Of a stretch of DNA of 36,648 bases, positions 7,651 through 16,296 are shown one piece after another (position 1 is the first letter of the stretch; each line of letters starts with the position of its first letter). The notes below the pieces were generated by a model. It made no database searches. It saw nothing but the letters and a program-made list of their open reading frames with translations, and had not been told where the DNA came from. Source of the DNA: Acidimicrobiia bacterium (GTDB taxonomy: Bacteria > Actinomycetota > Acidimicrobiia > Spongiisociales > JAHEDJ01); contig JARGFH010000038.1 of NCBI GenBank assembly GCA_029210695.1, forward strand, positions 1 through 36,648, in the 5' to 3' direction. A program made the position numbers and the translations under genes.

Positions 7651-8337
7651 CTAGAAGGGTACCCCGACCGCCTCGCAGAGGAACTTCATGAAGGGCGCCC
7701 CGCGCCTGCAGTAGTCGGTGACATCCTCCATGAGCTGATCCGACGTGAGCTGGCTTTGAGTCAGCCGCGTCGAGGCGATGAAATCCTTGCGTTTGAGGTC
7801 GTCGATCAGTGGATGATTCCCGTCGTAGCCTTTCGGAGGGCGAACCAGCGAATCGCCGGTCAGCGCAAACACATCGGTGAAGCGCGTGCCGCGCGTTGCC
7901 CTCTTCCAGTCGGCGGGGTGGTCGGCTATCTGCTGCCGAATCTGATAGGCAGCCTTGGTCTCCGGTCTCCACAGGCCGACCCCGAGGAAGCATTCGCCCG
8001 GTTGAAGATGCAGATAGAAGCCGGGGGCGTGGGCATCCTTGCCGGCAATGTGGCGGAACTGCATTCCCGTGTTCGGCTTGTAAGGCGTTTTGTCTTTGCT
8101 GAACCGCGTATCTCGCTGGATTCTGAAAAGCGAACCACCAACGGTCCTGGAGTCGGCTACGAAGTTATCTGAGATCTTTGCCAATGGGCCGGCGAAATCG
8201 GTTATGAAGTCGAGCGCCGGTTCACGCACATATTGCTCGTAGTCAGACTGATGGGCCTTGAACCAATCCCGGTCGTTGTTTTGAGCGAGGTCGCGGAGGA
8301 ATGCGAAGAGCTTGGGGGTGAAATATCTGCTACCCAT
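7651..8337 (-). CDS. DUF2461 / TIGR02453 family protein
   Basis: The 228-residue protein matches the DUF2461 (TIGR02453) family, whose members are 210-230 residues and of unknown biochemical function. Diagnostic stretches are FLRDLAQNNDRDWFKAHQSD near the N-terminus, FRIQRDTRFSKDKTPYKPN in the middle and GFYLHLQPGECFLGVGLW after it. The ATG at 8337 gives the usual family N-terminus (MGSRYFTPKLFAFL); a longer frame to 8448 would overlap the start of the divergent kinase gene. It is convergent with the 6928-7497 gene and divergent from the kinase with ~110 bases between. No partner gene hints at a role. Confidence 0.88.
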   Translation of the reverse strand: MGSRYFTPKLFAFLRDLAQNNDRDWFKAHQSDYEQYVREPALDFITDFAGPLAKISDNFVADSRTVGGSLFRIQRDTRFSKDKTPYKPNTGMQFRHIAGKDAHAPGFYLHLQPGECFLGVGLWRPETKAAYQIRQQIADHPADWKRATRGTRFTDVFALTGDSLVRPPKGYDGNHPLIDDLKRKDFIASTRLTQSQLTSDQLMEDVTDYCRRGAPFMKFLCEAVGVPF

Positions 8338-8447
8338 CCGGGAAACATACCCTTCAAGGAGCGCCTTTGTCTCTTCGATAAGTACTTGTATGTCGACGCA
8401 CCGGGCGGCAACGTCGACGGGTGCACAACTTGAACGGAGCCGGCGCA

Positions 8448-10235
8448 ATGGTGGCGATCTTCCGCAATTCTGCGGATGAACCTATGAGTCGCCGCCTGCG
8501 CTATGAGCAGGCCATTGCGGCGTGCGCCCATTCACTCCTGACCACCGATGAGTCATCCGCACTCGAGGTGGCGGCGCGGGCGTTGCTGTCTGCGACCGAA
8601 GCCCAGTATCTGTTCATCGATCGCAACGTAGAGGACGCTGAAATCGGTTTTGCCGCCGAGAACGTCATCACCGTCTCTGCCGATGGGCGCGATGGTGTCG
8701 GTCTGGACGGCTGGAAGATGGTCTCGTGGTCGACCATGCCGGCCGCCCGTGAGGCGTTGTCGGCGGGCGAACCGTTCATGTACAGGGTCGAAGCTCTCGC
8801 CGGGAGCGAGCGCGATCAACACTTCGACGGATTCACCGACGAAGTCCTGAAGATCCCGATTCTGATCGCCGGCGAGTGGGTAGGTCACATGGGGATCGCC
8901 GCCGCTCGCGGCCTGTCGTGGAGCGATGACGAAGTCGCCCTGCTCGGCGCGGCCACGCAGATGGTTGGTGCCTTCTGGGAGCGTCACACGACCAGATATC
9001 AGCTGGAAGCGGCTCTCGCTGCATCGGACCGTCAGCTCAGATATCAGCGTGCGCTCGCCATTTGTGCGCGAGAGTTGTTGCTCGGTCCGGATGAGTCGGC
9101 ACTCGAGCGGGCCGTTGAAGCGATGCGGGACGCTTCCGGTTCTTCGTTCGGGTTTGTTGATGTCGTCGAGAACGATCCGACAACCGGCCCGACCCTCGTC
9201 AAGTTGCTGACCTCTGTTGCGCCCGGGGTCGAAGTAACTGCGGACGATTATGAGTACTGGAAGCGAGTACCGCTTGCCCGGATCCCATCCGCCTGGGCTC
9301 GACTCCGGGACGGGTGCCCTTATAGCCATGGTCTGGGTTCGATCAACGAGGCGGATCGAGCCTGGTACGAGAATGCACCCACTCCTCGGATCTCGGATCT
9401 CAAGCTGCCGATCAGTGTCGACGGGGCTCTGGCCGGAGTCATCGGGTTCTCCCACGCGGCAAGCCACCAGGAGTGGGGCGAGGATGAATTGGAGCTTCTC
9501 CAGGCCGGTGCGCGGATGATCGCCGCTCACTGGGAACGTGAGGCCGCCCACGCTCGATTGACCGAGCTCGTGGCCTCCAAGGACGAGTTCGTGGCGGGCG
9601 TTAGTCACGAACTGAGGACGCCGTTGACTGCCGTCGTCGGTCTCGCGCAGGAGCTCAGGGACCACCTCACGTCATTCACGAACGACGAGATCGCCGAATT
9701 CGTTGCGCTCATTGCCCAGCAGGGAACCGATGTTGCGCACATCGTCGAGGACCTCCTGGTGGCCGCCCGCGCCGATATCGACGGAGTGACGGTGGTCCCG
9801 CAGCCGGTGCAACTGGTCGATGAGCTGGCCGCCATCCTGGTCGGCCTCTCCGAACTCAAGGCATCACGGGTGGGCGTCACCGGTAACACCGTGAAGGTGG
9901 ACGCCGACCCGGCCCGGTTCCGCCAGGTCGTTCGCAATCTGGTCACCAACGCGCTTCGGTACGGCGGGCCACACATCGAGGTCGTGCTCTCCAAATCTGA
10001 CGCGCATGGGATCCTCGAAGTTCGCGACGACGGTCCGGGCATTCCCGAGGAGCACCGGACGGCGGTCTTCGATGCCTATCACCGTGCGCACGATCCGAAA
10101 GGACAACCGGCTTCGGTTGGGCTAGGGCTCACGGTGAGCCGTCACCTCGCCCGTCTCATGGGTGGTGAGCTCGACTACCGCTTCGAAGACGGGTGGAGTG
10201 TCTTCTCGCTCAGGCTTCCGCGTTCTGTGGAGTGA
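8448..10235 (+). CDS. Tandem-GAF sensor histidine kinase, orphan
   Basis: A 595-residue soluble histidine kinase. Two GAF-like sensor domains (about residues 20-180 and 200-370) start with near-identical helices (YEQAIAACAHSLL and YQRALAICARELL), suggesting an internal duplication. Then come the HisKA domain with the phospho-acceptor in SHELRTPL (His387) and the HATPase domain with N-box RNLVTNALRYGG, G1 RDDGPGIPEEHR and G2 GLGLTVS. There are no membrane segments, so it should sense a cytoplasmic ligand or partner. No response regulator is in the window, so its target is unknown. The ATG at 8448 follows a GGAG; a GTG at 8421 and an ATG at 8484 are alternatives. Confidence 0.9.
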   Translation: MVAIFRNSADEPMSRRLRYEQAIAACAHSLLTTDESSALEVAARALLSATEAQYLFIDRNVEDAEIGFAAENVITVSADGRDGVGLDGWKMVSWSTMPAAREALSAGEPFMYRVEALAGSERDQHFDGFTDEVLKIPILIAGEWVGHMGIAAARGLSWSDDEVALLGAATQMVGAFWERHTTRYQLEAALAASDRQLRYQRALAICARELLLGPDESALERAVEAMRDASGSSFGFVDVVENDPTTGPTLVKLLTSVAPGVEVTADDYEYWKRVPLARIPSAWARLRDGCPYSHGLGSINEADRAWYENAPTPRISDLKLPISVDGALAGVIGFSHAASHQEWGEDELELLQAGARMIAAHWEREAAHARLTELVASKDEFVAGVSHELRTPLTAVVGLAQELRDHLTSFTNDEIAEFVALIAQQGTDVAHIVEDLLVAARADIDGVTVVPQPVQLVDELAAILVGLSELKASRVGVTGNTVKVDADPARFRQVVRNLVTNALRYGGPHIEVVLSKSDAHGILEVRDDGPGIPEEHRTAVFDAYHRAHDPKGQPASVGLGLTVSRHLARLMGGELDYRFEDGWSVFSLRLPRSVE

Positions 10236-10285
10236 TCCGTCGCGGTTTTGTGCCCGCCTCGCCGTGGAAGACCAGGAGGACTGGC

Positions 10286-10315
10286 GAGCCCCGGGTGCGA
10301 GAACACCCGGGGCTC
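10286..10315. terminator. Bidirectional hairpin terminator
   Basis: A perfect 12-bp GC-rich stem (10286-10297 with 10304-10315, loop CGAGAA) sits between two converging genes, the histidine kinase and the secreted protein. A further flanking match (ACCAGGAG/CTCCTGGT) can extend it. There is no clear T-run on either side, but position and symmetry fit a two-way terminator. Confidence 0.75.
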
Positions 10316-10335
10316 CTGGTTGGGTTGGGCAGCGC

Positions 10336-10938
10336 TCAGGCGCTTGTATCGGCAGCGTCATCGGGTTGTGGACCGAAGTGCCCGCCGCCCCTCGGGCCGA
10401 AGCCTCGGCGACCCTCGAAGCCGTCCGGCAGCTCACCGTTCACCATATCGGTGATGCGTTCGGTGATCTCCACGACTTTCTCGTCGGCTTCCTGCTGGGT
10501 GATCCGCTCGTCGGCGACGGCTTGATTCAGGCGGTCTGTAGCCTCTGCGACGAGGGCGTCGATCACGGCCCCGGTCTTCTCCGCACCGGCTAGGTCGGCG
10601 ATCGACTGCCCGTCACGAAGCGCTTCCGCCAGGTCTGCTACGTCGATCTCGAGGAGGCCGGCCACCGTCTCGAGATGTCCGCCGCCGCCACGGTGGTGGC
10701 CGAAGCGATTCAGCGGCCCGCGCTCCCGGATTCGATCAGCCACCACGTCGGCTTGTTCCTGGGTGATGACTCCTTCACCGACGAGTTCACCGAGCACATC
10801 TTCGAGCGTCCCGGCGGTTTCTTCGACGGCCTCGTCCTCCTGTGCCACAGCAGTGGTCGGAGCGAGTACGGCCGCGCCGGCTGATATGCCGATTGCGGCG
10901 ACTGCGCCTACCACCAGGGTTGCGAGAGTCTTTCGCAT
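10336..10938 (-). CDS. Secreted helical-repeat protein of unknown function
   Basis: The 200-residue protein begins with a clear signal peptide (MRKTLATLVVGAVAAIGISA, then a cleavage region near AVAQED), so it is exported. The mature part is helical and holds two similar elements, one around GEGVITQEQADVVADRI and one around ADERITQQEADEKVVEI. Between them is a His/Gly-rich linker (HHRGGGGH), and the C-terminus is Gly/Arg/Pro-rich with another His. The ATG at 10938 follows AAAGGAG at good spacing. The repeated helix pattern is often seen in small secreted actinobacterial proteins with no assigned role; the His/Gly linker could bind metal, but that is speculation. Confidence 0.85.
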   Translation of the reverse strand: MRKTLATLVVGAVAAIGISAGAAVLAPTTAVAQEDEAVEETAGTLEDVLGELVGEGVITQEQADVVADRIRERGPLNRFGHHRGGGGHLETVAGLLEIDVADLAEALRDGQSIADLAGAEKTGAVIDALVAEATDRLNQAVADERITQQEADEKVVEITERITDMVNGELPDGFEGRRGFGPRGGGHFGPQPDDAADTSA

Positions 10939-11029
10939 GTTGGGTCTCCTTTCAAGAGCCTCTACCGACATGATCGAAGGCACTCGTTAGGAAACGGTGA
11001 AGTGGACTGAAGAAGCACCTGAGAAAGAC

Positions 11030-11557
11030 TCAGCCGGAGTCAGGAGCCATGTTGCCGAGATCCCACTCGCCGTCTGTGAAGAGGCGGGGCGTCAACATCC
11101 AGGCGAGTTCCCCACGCCCTGGTTCGGCAAGTTCCCAGGATGGAAGGTCGATGGCGACGGCGGATCCGGTCGTGACCCTGACTCGACCACCACCGATCAG
11201 CACGCCCGCCGTGGTCGACCAGGTTGGTTCGTGTCCCACGAGCATGAGACGAGCAACATCGTCGGCCGTGTCGGTGACGATGCTCAAGACCGATCCGGCG
11301 GATGTCCCGTACAGCTCGTCGGTGATCCGGATTTCGCAGTTCCATCCACCCGTATCTGCCGCCAGGAAGGCGGTCGACTGGGCCCTGAGGGCAGATGACG
11401 AAACCACCAGATCCGGAGTCTGATCCGAACGAGCCAGTGCAACCCCGATTGCTCTGGCGGCAGCCATCCCGCGCTCGTTCAAGGGCCGCGAATGGTCGGA
11501 ACCGAACTCGGCATTCCAGTCGGATTTGGCGTGGCGGAGCAGAATCAGGCGCTTCAC
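11030..11557 (-). CDS. sixA: SixA-type histidine phosphatase
   Basis: A 175-residue protein of the histidine phosphatase (RHG) superfamily. The catalytic motif [11 protein letters not shown] is at the N-terminus (Arg8, His9), a second Arg is in SSALRAQST, and the distal catalytic His is in LVGHEPTW. Length and the RHAKS form fit SixA, which removes phosphate from phosphohistidine proteins such as HPt domains. The start is a GTG with a TAGCTT box eight bases upstream, so the message may be almost leaderless. It is divergent from msrA. Whether it acts on the nearby histidine kinase is unknown; other small phosphatases of this fold share the motif. Confidence 0.88.
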   Translation of the reverse strand: MKRLILLRHAKSDWNAEFGSDHSRPLNERGMAAARAIGVALARSDQTPDLVVSSSALRAQSTAFLAADTGGWNCEIRITDELYGTSAGSVLSIVTDTADDVARLMLVGHEPTWSTTAGVLIGGGRVRVTTGSAVAIDLPSWELAEPGRGELAWMLTPRLFTDGEWDLGNMAPDSG

Positions 11558-11564
11558 AGTCTCG

Positions 11565-11570
11565 AAGCTA
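11565..11570 (-). promoter_or_regulatory. Putative -10 box for sixA
   Basis: On the minus strand this reads TAGCTT (TANNNT). It would place the transcript start at 11558, one base before the GTG at 11557. No -35 match was found. Inference from spacing only. Confidence 0.35.
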
Positions 11571-11822
11571 GTTGTCGGTTGCGCGGGTCGGGGAGCAGAA
11601 GCCGGTTCCTATCGATCGCATCCAGTCTGGACGCCGGATTCGGCCGGTGAAGCGAGCGATGGCCTGCGCGCCGGGGCAGATCGCCCACCGAAGGCCGAGC
11701 CGGTAGCGATCGAGAGGCTGTGGCACGTCGCCCGTGGATTGCCGCCCCGTTGTTTTGACCACACCGCAACGATGAATAGCTCACCTGACGGGCTACCGTC
11801 GAACCGACGACGAGGAGATCCT

Positions 11823-12467
11823 ATGGCCTGGTACCGCCGCCCAGAGAAGGAAAGCACCGACAAACCCTTGCCGGGACGCGCCGAACCGATCCGCGTCCCC
11901 GCAACGCACTTCGTGAACGGCAATCGCATTGTTCCACCGTTTCCAGACGGCCTGGAGACGGCCGTGTTCGGGATGGGCTGTTTCTGGGGCGCCGAGCGCG
12001 TGTTCTGGCAGATGGAAGGGGTTTACTCGACCGCGGTCGGATATGCCGGTGGGTCCACGCCGAATCCGACCTACGAGGAAACGTGTACCGGACGGACCGG
12101 CCATACCGAGGTGGTTTTGGTGGTGTTTGATCCGGCCGTGGTCGGCTACGACCGGTTGCTCGGCGCTTTCTGGGAGGGCCACAATCCCACCCAGGGAATG
12201 AGGCAGGGCAACGACGTGGGTACGCAATATCGTTCGGCGATCTACGCCAGCACAGATCGACAGCTCGACGCCGCCGAGCGGTCGCGTGATCTCTTTCAGA
12301 CCGAACTGGCTTCACACGGCTACGGAGAGATCACCACGGAGATCGCTCCCGCCGGCGAGTTCTACTACGCGGAGGACTACCACCAGCAGTATCTGGGCAA
12401 GAACCCCAACGGGTATTGCGGCCTGGGCGGGACCGGAGTGTCCTGTCCGACCGGCTTGAGCGCCTAA
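11823..12467 (+). CDS. msrA: Peptide methionine sulfoxide reductase MsrA
   Basis: A 214-residue enzyme that reduces methionine-S-sulfoxide in proteins and free methionine. The catalytic motif GMGCFWGAE (Cys53) is intact, and the C-terminal [12 protein letters not shown] supplies two more cysteines that can act in thioredoxin-dependent recycling. The ATG at 11823 is chosen because GAGGAGATCCT lies directly upstream; a longer frame from 11526 crosses 265 bases with no gene-like signal. The gene is divergent from sixA, and its end faces the S41 protease across the 52-bp palindrome. No msrB is seen in the window. The call is firm. Confidence 0.97.
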   Translation: MAWYRRPEKESTDKPLPGRAEPIRVPATHFVNGNRIVPPFPDGLETAVFGMGCFWGAERVFWQMEGVYSTAVGYAGGSTPNPTYEETCTGRTGHTEVVLVVFDPAVVGYDRLLGAFWEGHNPTQGMRQGNDVGTQYRSAIYASTDRQLDAAERSRDLFQTELASHGYGEITTEIAPAGEFYYAEDYHQQYLGKNPNGYCGLGGTGVSCPTGLSA

Positions 12468-12482
12468 CCCGACCTGTTCCTG

Positions 12483-12534
12483 TTTTCTGCGCAATGCAAT
12501 GGTGTGTTTTCCGTACGCAGCATTGCGGAGAAAA
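12483..12534. repeat. Dispersed 52-bp palindrome, copy 1
   Basis: The element starts with TTTTCTGCGCAATGC and ends with GCATTGCGGAGAAAA, an imperfect ~15-bp inverted repeat. The middle (TGTGT...ACGCA) can pair further. It lies between the converging stops of msrA (12467) and the S41 protease (12544). Two other copies occur in the window. Its ends are T-rich then A-rich, so neither strand has a T-run after the stem. Confidence 0.9.
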
Positions 12535-12543
12535 TGGTGGGGG

Positions 12544-13971
12544 TCAGCGCCCGAGGAGTTGCAGCGCCGCGTCGATCCACGGGTCGACTTCAGCGTCCGG
12601 GTCGATCTCGATGACGACGTCGGGCCGAACGCCGTCTCCCAGATCCACCCCGCCCGGCGTCAGCCATCGAGCGATGGTGAGCTTGATAGCGCCGCCATTG
12701 CCCAGATTGAATTGCTGCTGCACGGTGTTCTTCCCGAAGGTGACCTCACCGATGATCGTCGCCCGACCGGCTTCCTGTAGTGCGCCGGCTACGACCTCTG
12801 AAGCCGACGCGCTCGCCCGGTCGACCAGCACCATCAGCTTGACGTCATCGCTGGTGGCCAGGCCGCCGTTCTGAACCCGGTATTCGAGCGTGTCGTCCGG
12901 TGCCTCGGTTTTCACCACTAGACCATCATCCAGGAATTCACTTGCGATGTTGACCGCTGCGTCCAGGGATCCGCCCGGGTTGCTGCGCAGATCGAAGATG
13001 ATTTCGGTCACTCCACCGGAGAGCAACTCGTCCAGCGCTTCATGGATCGCCTCGTCCGCGTTGCTGGCGAAGCTGACGAGCCGGAGATACCCGACTCCCG
13101 ACTCGAGCACCTCGGACTCGACGTTGGGTACGGAGATCGCCGCCCTCGTCACCGTGAACTCGAGGAGTACCCCCTCGCGTTCGATGCCGAGCGTTACGTC
13201 CGTTCCCGAGGGGCCCCGCACGATGGCCACGATCTCGTCGAGAAGCTTGCCTTCGACGTCTTTCCCATCAACGGACACTACGTAGTCGCCGGCTTGAAGT
13301 CCGGCCGCTTCCGCCGGACTTCCCTCCAGTGGCTGAACGATGACCATGTGACACGTCTCCGAGAGCAGCGAACAGACGTCATCTTCCGGATCCGTCGGGT
13401 CTTCACCACGCACCAATGCACCGATGCCTTCGACGCTTCCGGAGGTGTCGATTCTGAAGTTCTCGAGCGCGGTGGGATCGAGGTAGACGCTGTAGGGGTC
13501 GTCGAGGCCGACATTGACCATGCCGGTCAGGGCAGCTTCGACTGCTTCTCCGAGGCTGGCGTCCTTCTCGTCGATGGCCGCCACGAGCGCATCGCAGAAC
13601 GATGAGAAGGCGTCGCTCGGCTCAGAACAGGTGACCTCATCGGGGGCGCCGCTCCCACGTTCGATCTCCCATGCGGTCAATCCCTCGAGGGCTCCTGCTG
13701 CCAGAGCGGCGTCGCCGATATCGTCAACGTAGTGGCCTCGAATCAGGCTGTAGGCGTCACAGAAGGACTCGAAGTCGGTGGTCGGGTCGTCGCAGTCGGT
13801 GACGAGCAGGGTCGTGCCCAGCGCGGAGGTGGACACAGTGTCGCCTGAGGTGGTGGTCGGCTGTTTGTTGGAGGTCGACGTGGATTGGTCTGGTGTTGTC
13901 GTGGAGTCGGCAGATGAGCAAGCCGCAACGACAACCAACATCGCAACTAGAAGAGAGGTTCGAGAACGCAT
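12544..13971 (-). CDS. S41 (CtpA/Prc-type) PDZ protease, lipoprotein
   Basis: A 475-residue serine protease of the C-terminal processing peptidase family. The N-terminus is a lipoprotein signal with the lipobox ending at Cys18 (VVVAAC), followed by a Ser/Thr-rich linker, so the enzyme is anchored outside the membrane. A PDZ domain lies near residues 180-270 (SPAEAAGLQAGDYVVSVDGK). The catalytic Ser389 is in DRASASASE and Lys414 in TFGKNTVQ, 25 residues apart as in Prc. Six further cysteines (60, 71, 115, 126, 200, 207) could form disulfides and are unusual. Relatives cleave C-termini of secreted or envelope proteins; the substrate here is unknown. Confidence 0.95.
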   Translation of the reverse strand: MRSRTSLLVAMLVVVAACSSADSTTTPDQSTSTSNKQPTTTSGDTVSTSALGTTLLVTDCDDPTTDFESFCDAYSLIRGHYVDDIGDAALAAGALEGLTAWEIERGSGAPDEVTCSEPSDAFSSFCDALVAAIDEKDASLGEAVEAALTGMVNVGLDDPYSVYLDPTALENFRIDTSGSVEGIGALVRGEDPTDPEDDVCSLLSETCHMVIVQPLEGSPAEAAGLQAGDYVVSVDGKDVEGKLLDEIVAIVRGPSGTDVTLGIEREGVLLEFTVTRAAISVPNVESEVLESGVGYLRLVSFASNADEAIHEALDELLSGGVTEIIFDLRSNPGGSLDAAVNIASEFLDDGLVVKTEAPDDTLEYRVQNGGLATSDDVKLMVLVDRASASASEVVAGALQEAGRATIIGEVTFGKNTVQQQFNLGNGGAIKLTIARWLTPGGVDLGDGVRPDVVIEIDPDAEVDPWIDAALQLLGR

Positions 13972-14086
13972 TGTCGCTATTCAACCCGACCGGGGTGACT
14001 ATGCGCCAAACGGGAGATGAAGATGGCGTGAGAATCCATGCGGAGCGTTCCTCTGCGCAGGGCCGCGGGTTGGTCGCCACCGAGGA

Positions 14087-14941
14087 TCAGGGCTGCCGTT
14101 GTGAGGCTCCGCGCCAACCCTCGGCGGCTTCGTCGACGACGGTGTCGAATCGAAGGCCCATGAGAATCACGCCGGCTGCTCCTGCATCACGCGCCCGGGC
14201 GGCAGTCGATGCGGCTGCATCCCATCCAAAGGCCCTCCGGTCCGCGTCCGGCCGCGCAGCAAGCTCCGCCTTGAGGCCATCTCCGGCCGGGACAGCTCCG
14301 ACGGCCTCCATGCGGTGGACCCAGTCGAGAGTGAATGGAGGGATCACCATAACGTAGACCGGTGGGTCGTCGTCGCGGATCTTCAACTTGTCGATCTGCC
14401 GCCCGGCGGTGGCCGGATCGAGCAGCGGGCCGGCCACGAAGAACTGCCCGCCTGCCTCGATCCGGCGGCGGAACTGCCACGCCTGGAAGCGGGTCGGCAT
14501 GCCGACCTCGAACTGCGGCGTCCGGTTCTGGAGATCGCGCAGGTGTTCGACGACCTCATAGTGATCGGCGTAGTGGTCGATCTGGGGGACCGTGTCGCCG
14601 ATGACTACCAGAAACGAATCCACTCCGTTGCCCAGCGCACCTCGCACCTCGCTCTCGATGGCGAGGATGTTGCGGTCCCGGGTGGAAACCACCACGGTGG
14701 GATGGACCGACGGCACGTCGTGGGTTATCCGGGCCGAGTATGCGTAGGGCGACACCCTGATCTTTCCAAACACGTTGTCTGTAACGAGCACGTGCGACCA
14801 CGCCCCCTCGAGAAGAAGGTGCGACATATCCGGGAGATCGGGAGGGTTGACCTCGACGATCTCGGTCCAGTCACGGTTTGCGCTGAGCATGCGGTCCTGC
14901 TGATCGACGGTCGTGAGACCGAACACTACGACGGCGGCCAT
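14087..14941 (-). CDS. Methylenetetrahydrofolate reductase-like TIM-barrel protein
   Basis: A 284-residue protein that resembles the methylenetetrahydrofolate reductase (MetF) barrel in order and spacing. There is a first-strand acidic residue in VEVNPPDLP, a HPTVVVSTRDRN strand, GNGVDSFLVVIGD (the conserved Gly-Asp of the flavin and folate site), AGGQFFVAGPLLDP and a final GAAGVILMGL. It is clearly more divergent than standard MetF. MetF makes the 5-methyl-tetrahydrofolate used by MetH, and metZ and metH lie next to it, which supports the assignment. Only 32 bases separate it from divergent metZ. The ATG at 14941 has no strong ribosome site; an internal ATG (Met18) is possible. Activity is inferred. 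Confidence 0.72.
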   Translation of the reverse strand: MAAVVVFGLTTVDQQDRMLSANRDWTEIVEVNPPDLPDMSHLLLEGAWSHVLVTDNVFGKIRVSPYAYSARITHDVPSVHPTVVVSTRDRNILAIESEVRGALGNGVDSFLVVIGDTVPQIDHYADHYEVVEHLRDLQNRTPQFEVGMPTRFQAWQFRRRIEAGGQFFVAGPLLDPATAGRQIDKLKIRDDDPPVYVMVIPPFTLDWVHRMEAVGAVPAGDGLKAELAARPDADRRAFGWDAAASTAARARDAGAAGVILMGLRFDTVVDEAAEGWRGASQRQP

Positions 14942-14973
14942 CCGGCGGCAATGTTCGAGTACGGTACTTCGTC

Positions 14974-16179
14974 ATGGATCGATGGCGACCGAGGACCAGC
15001 CAGGTGCGCGGAGGACACGAGCGCACTGCATTCGGCGAGACGGCCGAGGGCATTTTTATGACGTCCGGCTACGTGTACGAGACCGCTGAGGAAGCGGCAG
15101 CCGTTTTTCGCGGCGATGCCGACGGATACATCTATACCCGCTACGGCAACCCCACCGTCGCCATCTTTGAAGAACGTCTCCGACTCCTGGACGGGGCCGA
15201 AGCATGCAGGGCGACGGCGAGCGGGATGGCCGCCGTCTTTGCCGCCCTCGCTTGCGATCTCAACACAGGTGACCGCGTTGTGGCGTCCCGCGCTCTCTTC
15301 GGTTCCACCGTCGCAGTTCTCGGCCCGTTGCTCGGGCGGTGGGGTATCGATTCCGTTTTCATCGACGGCCGGGACCTCGACGCCTGGGACGAGGCACTGG
15401 CCGTGCCCCCCAAGGTGGTGTTCTTGGAGACGCCCTCCAATCCGATGCTCGAACTCGTGGATATCGCGGCGGTGGCAGAACGTTCCCATGCAGTCGGTGC
15501 CCGGGTAATCGTCGACAACGTGTTCGCGACTCCCGTTCTGCAACGCCCTATCGAATTGGGTGCGGATGTCGTCGTTTACTCGACAACGAAGCACCTCGAC
15601 GGTCAGGGTCGAACCCTGGGCGGGGCGGTTCTCGGCCCATCGGATTTCATCGACGGTCCGCTCAAGGAGTTCCAGCGCCACACCGGACCCTCGATGAGTC
15701 CGTTCAACGCCTGGGTCGTTGCCAAGAGCCTCGAGACGCTCGATCTGCGTGTCAGGGAGCAGTCGCGCAACGCGGAAACCCTGGCCGGGTACCTGAGCGA
15801 GATGCCGGGAGTCGCCCGGGTGCTCTATCCAACCGCCGACTCGCACCCTCAGGCCGAGCTGGCGAGCAGGCAAATGGAAGCGGGGGGATCCATGGTCTCC
15901 GTTGAGATTGCGGGTGGTCGGGAGGCGGCGTTCCAGTTCATGAACCGGCTCCATCTGTTCGATATCTCGAACAATCTGGGCGATGCCAAGAGCCTTGTGA
16001 CTCACCCGGCGACCACTACTCACTCGAAGCTCACACCTGAGCAGCGAACGGCGATGGGGATCACCGACTCCCTGGTCCGCCTGTCGGTGGGCCTCGAGGA
16101 TGTGCGCGATCTGCAAGACGATCTCGGTATGGCACTGACCGGCCAAATCGGTCACCCAAGTACCTCGCTCGGCGGGTAG
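14974..16179 (+). CDS. metZ: O-succinylhomoserine sulfhydrylase MetZ
   Basis: A 401-residue PLP enzyme of the Cys/Met metabolism family. The N-terminal QVRGGHERTAFGETAEGIF and SGYVYETAEEAAAVFRGDA are typical of MetZ, which makes homocysteine directly from O-succinylhomoserine (or a related ester) and sulfide. The PLP-binding lysine is Lys206 in YSTTKHLDGQGRTLGG, the MetZ form of the motif, and the tail NLGDAKSLVTHPATTTHSK is conserved. Length is normal. The product, homocysteine, is the substrate of MetH encoded 1.3 kb downstream on the other strand. The start has no Shine-Dalgarno; a TANNNT-like box (14960-14965) lies nine bases ahead, so a near-leaderless message is possible. Confidence 0.95.
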   Translation: MDRWRPRTSQVRGGHERTAFGETAEGIFMTSGYVYETAEEAAAVFRGDADGYIYTRYGNPTVAIFEERLRLLDGAEACRATASGMAAVFAALACDLNTGDRVVASRALFGSTVAVLGPLLGRWGIDSVFIDGRDLDAWDEALAVPPKVVFLETPSNPMLELVDIAAVAERSHAVGARVIVDNVFATPVLQRPIELGADVVVYSTTKHLDGQGRTLGGAVLGPSDFIDGPLKEFQRHTGPSMSPFNAWVVAKSLETLDLRVREQSRNAETLAGYLSEMPGVARVLYPTADSHPQAELASRQMEAGGSMVSVEIAGGREAAFQFMNRLHLFDISNNLGDAKSLVTHPATTTHSKLTPEQRTAMGITDSLVRLSVGLEDVRDLQDDLGMALTGQIGHPSTSLGG

Positions 16180-16296
16180 CCTGAAATCGAGGTGACGTTT
16201 TCTCACACACCTCTGTTGTCCGGCTCTCCGGGTTCCGCGTCTACGCACCAATCTGTGTTGCCCCGGCGCGCCCCCGGACCAACCCAAGGGAGGCTC

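Noticed and set aside
12483-12534. Palindrome read as an ordinary intrinsic terminator
   Set aside because: The stem is flanked by A-runs, not T-runs, on the 3' side of both strands, and it occurs as a dispersed repeat; a terminator role is possible but not canonical.
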